Made by a program: the position numbers and the translations under genes | Source: Sipunculus nudus | Lineage: Eukaryota > Annelida > Sipuncula > Golfingiida > Sipunculidae | DNA length: 64,000 nucleotides | Direction: 5' to 3' | Assembly: GCA_026874595.1 (NCBI GenBank) | Contig: CM049309.1 | Span: 90,604,723 to 90,668,722 of the forward strand | The notes under the pieces: generated by a model | What the model saw: the letters and a program-made list of their open reading frames with translations, nothing else | What the model was told of the DNA's origin: nothing | The model's database searches: none | Shown: positions 59,901-64,000 of the stretch, one piece after another | Layout: each line of letters begins with the position of its first letter | Position numbering within the stretch: position 1 is the stretch's first letter

Positions 59901-60761
59901 ATGACATATTCCTTTAATGACATCATTGATTTCCTTGAAATTTTATTTATTCAAAGTCCTAGTTCTTAAAAAACGAGGAACAACAGACTTTAATTAGAAT
60001 CTGTGCTGGATTCCTCTGTTGCTACTGCTTGTATATATATATATATATATGGTCAGTCTTATGGTGTACTATTTAATATTCATTTAAATGTCACTGTTCG
60101 GTCTGTTATGTTGTAGAGATGACTACAGGGTGGTTGGCTTTGAAGTTGTACCTATGAGGTAAGCAGTTTCCAAACTTGTGAAGTTCATCATATAGCTGAT
60201 ACCTGTTCTTATTTATGACAGAGCAGTTTGATATTTATGTGACATTAACAGTACAGGTCATTATTCTCCTCCTCCTTGTAACTTTTTTACTTTAACAAAA
60301 CCATTTACATCATCATTCCTTTTTTTTTAGAATTTTTCTTTATTTTTGATAATTATTTCAAATGTTCTTGAATCTGTCCCCCCTGAAATTATAGTCCCTG
60401 AGAAAAATTTTTTATATCTATATTTACTTAGCAATAGTAGTAAAGTGGTAATTGTACGTAGGAATTGACTGCTCTTCTTACAGTACTAAACCGTATCTGT
60501 TTAAAACTGTTATATCAACAAGAAATGAATACATGTAAATGCATGCATTTAGTAAAGCCCCCTTTGTGTTACCTATTTGTTAAGTGGACACAATTATGGA
60601 TACCTTACTTATGTCTGTGCAAGTCTTAGATCTGTTTCAGTGTGTTTATACTGTATATCTTTCTAGCATTGCATTTGGAGAACTGGAGATGAAAAATAAA
60701 ACCTCATGTGCATTGAACCCACCAGATAAAAAGTACAAAGCTCAAGAAGTATATGCTGATA
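38957..60761 (+). CDS. TM9SF4: Transmembrane 9 superfamily member 4, N-terminal part (runs off window)
   Basis: TM9SF4 is a multi-pass endomembrane (Golgi/endosome) protein implicated in sorting of membrane proteins, phagocytosis and cell adhesion. Coding exons are 38957-38968, 44203-44322, 45820-45922, 53339-53382, 54110-54234, 57494-57596, 58483-58535, 60117-60158 and 60667-60761. They join in phase to 232 codons plus one base. The product opens [12 protein letters not shown] with a hydrophobic signal peptide to about residue 24, then the family hallmark [47 protein letters not shown], and [11 protein letters not shown] of the lumenal domain. The nine membrane spans lie beyond the window. 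The intact MAT start, [11 protein letters not shown] and RVV.FEV.P favour TM9SF4 over TM9SF2. Introns range from 0.5 to 7.4 kb. Three exon boundaries carry locally duplicated copies. Confidence 0.95.
39000..40490. other. TM9SF4 intron 1, left part
   Basis: No exon or clear repeat recognised. Confidence 0.4.
40560..41415. repeat. Dispersed repeat in TM9SF4 intron 1
   Basis: Repeated phrases such as 'TGACCTTGACCTT', 'ATAGATATGGG.CA' and 'GGTCATGA' resemble bivalve dispersed repeats, starting near a G-run at 40574. Two short direct copies of ATGTGCTGGCAGGTTGTAAG-type sequence (about 36 bp) lie at 41341-41413. Confidence 0.4.
41420..42490. other. TM9SF4 intron 1, right part before the array
   Basis: AT-rich, no supported feature. 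Confidence 0.4.
42498..44224 (+). repeat. 57-58-bp tandem array copying the intron 1/exon 2 boundary of TM9SF4
   Basis: About 30 units. Each contains TATATTCAG or a variant followed by ATGGCGGTACATCCTCTGTT, the start of TM9SF4 exon 2, plus about 36 bp of intron (TCATGATCAAGTGTTAAG and TGTAGGATGT). The 57-bp units have CATCTCT and the 58-bp units CATCCTCT. Only the last unit combines the T-rich TTTTATTTT tract with an intact CAG; two other T-tract units read CTG. A seven-unit block of 404 bp is itself duplicated (43108 and 43512). Confidence 0.95.
44203..44322 (+). CDS. TM9SF4: TM9SF4 exon 2: signal peptide and FYVPGVAP motif
   Basis: Acceptor TTTTATTTTCAG, 120 nt, donor GTGAGT. The first 22 nt belong to the last unit of the 57-58-bp tandem array. 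If exon 1 is not used, its own ATG (MAVHPLFS) is an alternative start. Confidence 0.95.
44435..45613. mobile_element. 1.2-kb terminal-inverted-repeat element in TM9SF4 intron 2
   Basis: The left end AGCTCTGGACCCAGGGGTCA and the complement of the right end, AGCTCCACTGCAGGGGTCA, both continue into AAAATGT. Further inward each side has AATTCCC/GGGAATTC palindromes and AACTTAGTTCCC/GGGAACTGGG-like blocks. No coding capacity seen. MITE-like; target duplication not settled. Confidence 0.6.
45820..45922 (+). CDS. TM9SF4: TM9SF4 exon 3
   Basis: Acceptor TGTTTACAG, donor GTAAGT. Encodes [20 protein letters not shown] and then [12 protein letters not shown]. The last 28 nt plus the donor are duplicated 91 bp downstream. 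Confidence 0.95.
45895..46035 (+). repeat. Duplicated exon 3 / donor junction
   Basis: A 49-bp segment at 45895-45943 (28 nt of exon, then GTAAGT and intron) recurs at 45986-46034 with two differences. One changes the donor to GTTAGT. The two are 91 bp apart. Confidence 0.95.
46981..49225 (+). mobile_element. Family A element carrying a nested family B insertion
   Basis: Starts TTTTAGCTCAGATGACTTGT, with the TGTCCGTC tract and the ACTGGCATGTTTTGAAACCG landmark, and follows the family order to about 49080. It is interrupted at about 47361-47905 by family B and stops without its 3' palindrome where the next family A copy begins. Confidence 0.65.
47361..47905 (-). mobile_element. Family B element nested in family A
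   Basis: Core repeats with GCAGGTGGCACCACCTACA-type sequence run in the inverse direction. The inverted head (GCAACTACCCGTATTCTAGT) ends at about 47905. Flanking bases on each side join to the uninterrupted family A sequence seen at about 17445-17475 and 49560-49590, so it inserted later than family A. Confidence 0.7.
49226..50813 (+). mobile_element. Family A element, near full length
   Basis: Starts TTTAGCTCAGCTGACTATAA, with TCATCTGAGCTATAGT, TCCGTCCGTCTGTCCG and GGCACGTTTTGAAACCGT, and ends AATTCAGCTGAGCAATGTGA followed by CCATGGGTCCCTTGTT. It contains a poly-C tract at 50086-50102 matching the poly-G of the minus copy at 5140. Confidence 0.7.
50814..51072 (+). mobile_element. Stacked family A 3' ends
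   Basis: TCAGCTGAGCACAGTGACCC with the ATGGGTCC palindrome at 50830-50864 and a diverged CAACTGAGCATTATGACCCA at about 51040-51072 follow the element above, without matching 5' parts. Confidence 0.55.
51935..52830 (+). repeat. Mixed dispersed repeats including family A 3' end and family E
   Basis: CCCTCTCATGAGGGGAGACA at about 51940, a family A 3' end (TCAGCTGAGCACAGTGACCC) at 52565-52597, and a family E start (CTGTCTGTCTGT.. then GATAACTCCAGGTTGGATTG) at about 52690-52800. A CG-rich piece with CACCGGCCGGCGGGGCGG at about 52295 is unassigned. Confidence 0.5.
53339..53382 (+). CDS. TM9SF4: TM9SF4 exon 4
   Basis: 44 nt after TTTCTTTCCAG, donor GTAAGC. Encodes [15 protein letters not shown], one of the most conserved stretches of the family. 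It follows a 7.4-kb intron filled with family A and B elements. Confidence 0.95.
54110..54234 (+). CDS. TM9SF4: TM9SF4 exon 5
   Basis: Acceptor CTGTTTACAG, donor GTAAGT. Encodes [18 protein letters not shown] and then an acidic/serine stretch ending IREAYSVHL. The CQVLC cysteine pair is conserved in the lumenal domain. Confidence 0.93.
55350..55811 (-). other. 153-codon minus-strand open frame in TM9SF4 intron 5
   Basis: The longest intronic frame outside the tandem arrays. It reads [13 protein letters not shown] at the start and has leucine- and asparagine-rich helical-looking text ([17 protein letters not shown]) near the end. A second frame of 72 codons follows at 55295-55077. No family is recognised and no promoter or splice context was found. 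Could be a transposon fragment or chance. Confidence 0.2.
57494..57596 (+). CDS. TM9SF4: TM9SF4 exon 6
   Basis: Acceptor TGTTCTAG, donor GTGAGA. Encodes [11 protein letters not shown] and then [16 protein letters not shown], aligning with the family's DNLPVA and EHGYRLG. Confidence 0.93.
57600..59100. other. TM9SF4 introns 6 and 7 (part)
   Basis: AT-rich intron sequence with short 'GTGACCTTG.CC' phrases. No further feature supported beyond exon 7. Confidence 0.4.
58483..58535 (+). CDS. TM9SF4: TM9SF4 exon 7
   Basis: Acceptor TTTGTTTCAG, donor GTAAGT. Encodes [17 protein letters not shown], matching the family's 'YLHNHLSFILYYH' strand. Confidence 0.92.
59104..59860 (-). mobile_element. Family B' element, minus copy in TM9SF4 intron 7
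   Basis: Inverse of the composite at 9830-10600. Terminal block with repeated AGTTCACTCAGTGCAGTGGC-type sequence at 59220-59310 and GACTCAAGAGAAGTTTGATG at about 59370, then four core repeats (landmarks at about 59455, 59585, 59708 and 59843) with GGTGTCGCCACCTACAATGA or variants. Confidence 0.65.
60117..60158 (+). CDS. TM9SF4: TM9SF4 exon 8
   Basis: 42-nt exon after GTTATGTTGTAG, donor GTAAGC. Encodes [13 protein letters not shown]. Confidence 0.92.
60667..60761 (+). CDS. TM9SF4: TM9SF4 exon 9 (last in window)
   Basis: Acceptor CTTTCTAG, donor GTAAGT at 60762. Encodes [18 protein letters not shown] and then a lysine-rich stretch to VYAD. It is immediately followed by the 54-bp array that repeats its donor. 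The next exon, expected to read like YFTYSV, was not found before 64000. Confidence 0.92.
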
Positions 60762-61613
60762 GTAAGTATACATTATGTCATTAACCTGTCTAATTCAAGT
60801 GATTCCCGTGTGATAGTGAGTATATATTGTCATTGACCTAATTCAGGTGATTCCCTTAAGATAGTAATTATACATTATGTCATTGACCAATCTAATTCAA
60901 TTTATTCCCTTATGATAGTGAGTATACATTATGTCATTGACCCGCCTTATTCAAGTGTTTCCCTTATGATAGTGAGTATACATTATGTCATTGATCCGTC
61001 TATTTCAAGTGTTTCCCTTATGATAGTGAGTATACATTATGTCATTGACCCGCCTTATTCACGCGTTTCCTTATGATAGTGAATATACATTATGTCATTG
61101 ACCTGTCTAATTCAATTTATTCCCTTATGATAGTGAGTATACATTATGTCATTGACCTGTCTAATTCAATTTATTCCCTCATGATAGTAAGTATACATTA
61201 TGTCATTGACCTGCCTTTTTCAAGTGATTCCCTTATGATAGTGAGTATACATCATGTCATTGACCTGTCTAATTCAAGTGTTTCCCTTATGATAGTGAGT
61301 GAACATTATGTCATTGACCCCTCTAATTCAGGTGATTTCCTTATGATAGTGAGTATACATTATGTCATTGACCCGCCATATTTAAGTGATTTCCTTTTGA
61401 TAGTGAGTATACATTATGTCATTGACCCATCAAATTCAAGTGATTCCCTTAAGATAGTTATTATAAATTATGTCATTGACCAATCTAATTCAATTTATTC
61501 CCTTATGATAGTGAGTATACATTATGTCATGGACCCACCTTATTCAAGTGGTTCCCTTATGATAGTGAGTATACATTATGTCATTGACCAGTCTGATTTA
61601 ACTGATTCTCTCA
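60752..61613 (+). repeat. 54-bp tandem array copying the exon 9/intron 9 donor of TM9SF4
   Basis: About 16 units. The first includes the real junction GCTGATA followed by GTAAGTATACATTATGTCAT. Later units read TATGATAGTGAGTATACATT and then ATGTCATTGACC and TCTAATTCAAGTGATT. Most keep a good 5' splice-site hexamer (GTGAGT or GTAAGT); units near 60862, 61077 and 61455 have lost it. The period of 18 codons leaves a 190-codon frame open (61073-61645), not in the exon's frame. Confidence 0.95.
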
Positions 61614-61885
61614 TGATTAATTCATTTCCTAGTCTACTAGATTAGTCCCATTTGTTATATTAGAAGAGACTGACTTAGGTAGCTATGGCTATTAAAGGAC
61701 ATGACCAGCGTAAATAAAACTGCAATTTGATCATATTATACCGTAGATGAATTGTTTTTGTAACTGTTGGCTCTGTGTGTAGTCGTTACTAACGGTCTAA
61801 AGTAATTAAAACCGCGTCTAATAAGAGCACTGAGATGCTTGGTTTCACCCTGCCCGTGTTCGGCAATGATCGGTTCCGTGCCTCA

Positions 61886-61911
61886 TGACGTCAGCTCAGG
61901 ACGTCAGCTCA
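61886..61911 (+). promoter_or_regulatory. CRE-like site pair upstream of the THAP fragment
   Basis: A perfect TGACGTCA at 61886-61893 is followed by a repeated GACGTCAGCTCAGG. The region 61780-61930 is richer in CpG than its surroundings. It lies about 110 bp before the THAP start codon, so it may be its former promoter. Binding is inferred from the motif only. Confidence 0.4.
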
Positions 61912-62007
61912 GGAACGGCAGTCGGTCATAACAAAGCCACATGTGTGAATTCATGACAATAGGTGTACCGTTTTCTGTATTGCGTTCGATCGTTAATAGT
62001 TAAAATA

Positions 62008-62175
62008 ATGCCAAATAGTTGTGTAGCGGGTGGCTGCAGTAACACAAACCGTGATGGTGTGAGTTTACGCAGGTTTCCTTTAAGCCAGACAGAACGTTTG
62101 AAGAAATGGGTCAACTTTGTTTGCGTGAGGCGGGCAAGCTGGGAGGGCCATAGGCTCGTTCTGTTTTGTGCTTAG
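62008..62175 (+). pseudogene. THAP-type zinc-finger domain fragment
   Basis: THAP domains are C2CH zinc fingers that bind DNA, found in P-element-type transposases and in host regulators. The frame starts MPNSCVAGGCSNTNRDGVSL, with RRFPL, then W at residue 34 and VRRASWEG. The first cysteine pair (C5, C10), the proline-containing FP and the tryptophan are in place. The frame stops right after LVLFCA, before the C..H and AVPTIF tail that complete the finger, and SLHY-like text continues in another frame just beyond. It lies in TM9SF4 intron 9. Either a decayed P-like element end or a pseudogene; a real first exon with a downstream splice cannot be excluded. Confidence 0.65.
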
Positions 62176-62179
62176 CCTT

Positions 62180-64000
62180 CACATTACGTTAAAATTGAGG
62201 GATTGTCAGCATATTATCACACAGGCAACATCAACTTTATGTTAGAATGAAGAATTGATTATTATCTGAACGAAATTCGGATAGTTAATTAAAATTATAT
62301 TGCCAATTTAAAAGCAATCCACTGTTCCCATTGCTTGTAAGTTGCATTTAGTAGCTTACTTAACACACATGTACACATCTATAACACCCTGCAAGCATTC
62401 CTTAAATAATCAATAAAAATTGAACCCCCTCGTACAAATTATGTAAAATTATATATATTAAGATATGGTTGTCAGGTATATTTTGAGGAAATTACTTTAT
62501 TTGTGTGTTTAATAAATCCAATAATATTATAAATATATAACTTTGATATGTAGGCCTAGGCCTACTGGTGATGTACAGCGTTTTTTGCCGATTTTAAGCA
62601 ATCCATTGTTTCTCCATTGCTTGTAAGTTGTATATAGTCGCGTGCTAAAATAGAAGTACGCCTCTAGATAACTTACCAAAAGTATGTCTTCCTTCCAATA
62701 TTAGTGAAAGGAAATTCCCAGACACTCATATTAACATATGGATTTCATATAGAAATCATTCGTGTCATAATTAAACGAATAAATATCTGGATATATTTCA
62801 TTTTGAAGTGCGCCTATAAAATAATGCAAGTATGACTATACCAAGAATTGACATAGCATTTTTTTTTACAAAACATCAAAACGTGTCTTTGTGTTCAATT
62901 TTGCATGAATAAAAGGATTAGTTCATTGTATATACAAGTTCTGCTGAAGAATTTGACTTAAGAATTAAACTTTTACAGCAAAATGAGTACATCATGTGAG
63001 GTACAAAGGCTCCACGGCAGATTAAACTGGAAAAGGGCTTTCTTATATTCTTTCTTAAAGCGATTTTTATGTATATTTTAAAATATACGGTAATTTACTA
63101 GACTTGTGTAATTAATCAAAACATGATTAAAATTGGCAACATTTGTTTTTTGCAATGTTCATTTATAGAAGACCTAAAATTATAAAAATATATTCATAAA
63201 AATCATTATTCCTATATGTCTCTTTGTTTGCAGATTTTATGCCAGAATTAATAAAGCCAATTGATGACACATCTTGTTTAATTTTTCAATCATGTGATAT
63301 ATAAACACCTGAAATGTTGAATAAAAATCAATTGAACCTCTTCACAATGATGTTGTATTTTATTATCAGAAACATAAAAATATGAAAAACACAACACAAA
63401 TGGATTTAATGTATGATGAATAACCGTGATTTAAAAGATCTGACGTGTGAACTGGAGTTCATTGGAAGGCCGGAGACATGCAAAAATTGCACATTAAGGT
63501 TTGCTGCTGGACCACAGCTGTGAAGATGCATAGCTGTTATCATCTGTTCCTGCAGGATAAATATAACCCATTACAAATAAAAATAAATATATAAATATAT
63601 TTATATGTGTTTGCGCATGACAGAGAAGTGTGGAGCGTAAATTATAGATGGTCATCAATTTATTTCCTTGTTGAATTTTGGTACATACAATTTCGTTGAA
63701 ACACAAGCTTAAAATTATGCCTTGGTCACTCAACAAAATTGCACATTTTAGAGAACATATCCATATGACTTGGTTAAAAACACCTTAGTTTTAATTTGTG
63801 AATGTCCAAAATGGACATTGTGATGGCATGTAATTCGTTTTTTATTTTGTAGAAAATAAATGTATTTTAAGTACAAATTTCCTGCATGAGTACATTAATT
63901 CATTTGTACAGTTTTATTTTTTTAAATATACAAGTATTTTTTACAATATATCATTTATAACTAAATTTGAATAAACAACCAGAACAGTTAACTGACATTT
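62180..64000. other. TM9SF4 intron 9 continuation
   Basis: AT-rich. No further TM9SF4 exon, gene or known repeat recognised before the edge. Confidence 0.45.

Noticed and set aside
61073-61645. 190-codon open frame with an 18-residue repeat
   Set aside because: It exists because the 54-bp repeat is a multiple of three. It is out of frame with exon 9 and has no start context or domain.

Overview
The window is intron- and repeat-rich, AT-rich animal DNA, most likely from a marine bivalve mollusc. This rests on its overall texture: long introns, and dispersed repeat families with Helentron- or pearl-like architecture of the kind common in bivalves. I cannot name the species. Only two host genes can be supported. 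RPS20, encoding 40S ribosomal protein S20, lies on the minus strand at 28.1-31.7 kb. TM9SF4, a nine-transmembrane-superfamily membrane protein, lies on the plus strand from 38.96 kb and runs off the right edge with about the first 232 codons present in nine exons. They are arranged head to head. A broken THAP zinc-finger domain (62.0 kb) and a decayed KDZ-type transposase (20.3-20.96 kb, minus strand) are the only other recognisable protein-coding remnants.

Layout. At 0-3.2 kb there are small palindromic, MITE-like repeats and AT microsatellites. From 3.2 to 12.4 kb the sequence is almost all dispersed repeats: ~1.8-kb 'family A' elements (5' AGCTCAGCTGA, 3' palindrome GACCCATGGGTC), 'family B' elements built of ~110-155-bp core repeats centred on GGTGGCGCCACC, and tandem duplications. 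At 13.3-17.1 kb there is palindrome-rich sequence and, at 14.34 kb on the minus strand, a 48-nt hammerhead-ribozyme fold between AT microsatellites. At 17.1-20.3 kb a family A copy is split by a 2.5-kb terminal-inverted-repeat element. From 20.3 to 28.1 kb come the KDZ remnant, a repeat pair, a 42-bp minisatellite and a ~46-bp satellite array. RPS20 follows, then a large inverted repeat (32.3-34.2 kb) and sequence with little recognisable content up to TM9SF4.

The most striking observation concerns TM9SF4. Three of its exon-intron boundaries have been copied locally. About 30 units of 57-58 bp in intron 1 each carry the exon 2 acceptor region and the first 22 nt of exon 2. The exon 3 donor junction is repeated once, 91 bp downstream. 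About 16 units of 54 bp after exon 9 each carry that exon's 5' splice-site region. The gene therefore contains dozens of decoy splice or start signals in place.

The two host genes are both housekeeping in type: ribosome small subunit, and endomembrane/Golgi sorting. No metabolic or defence system was seen. The rest of the window is a record of repeat invasion, including nested insertions whose order can be read.
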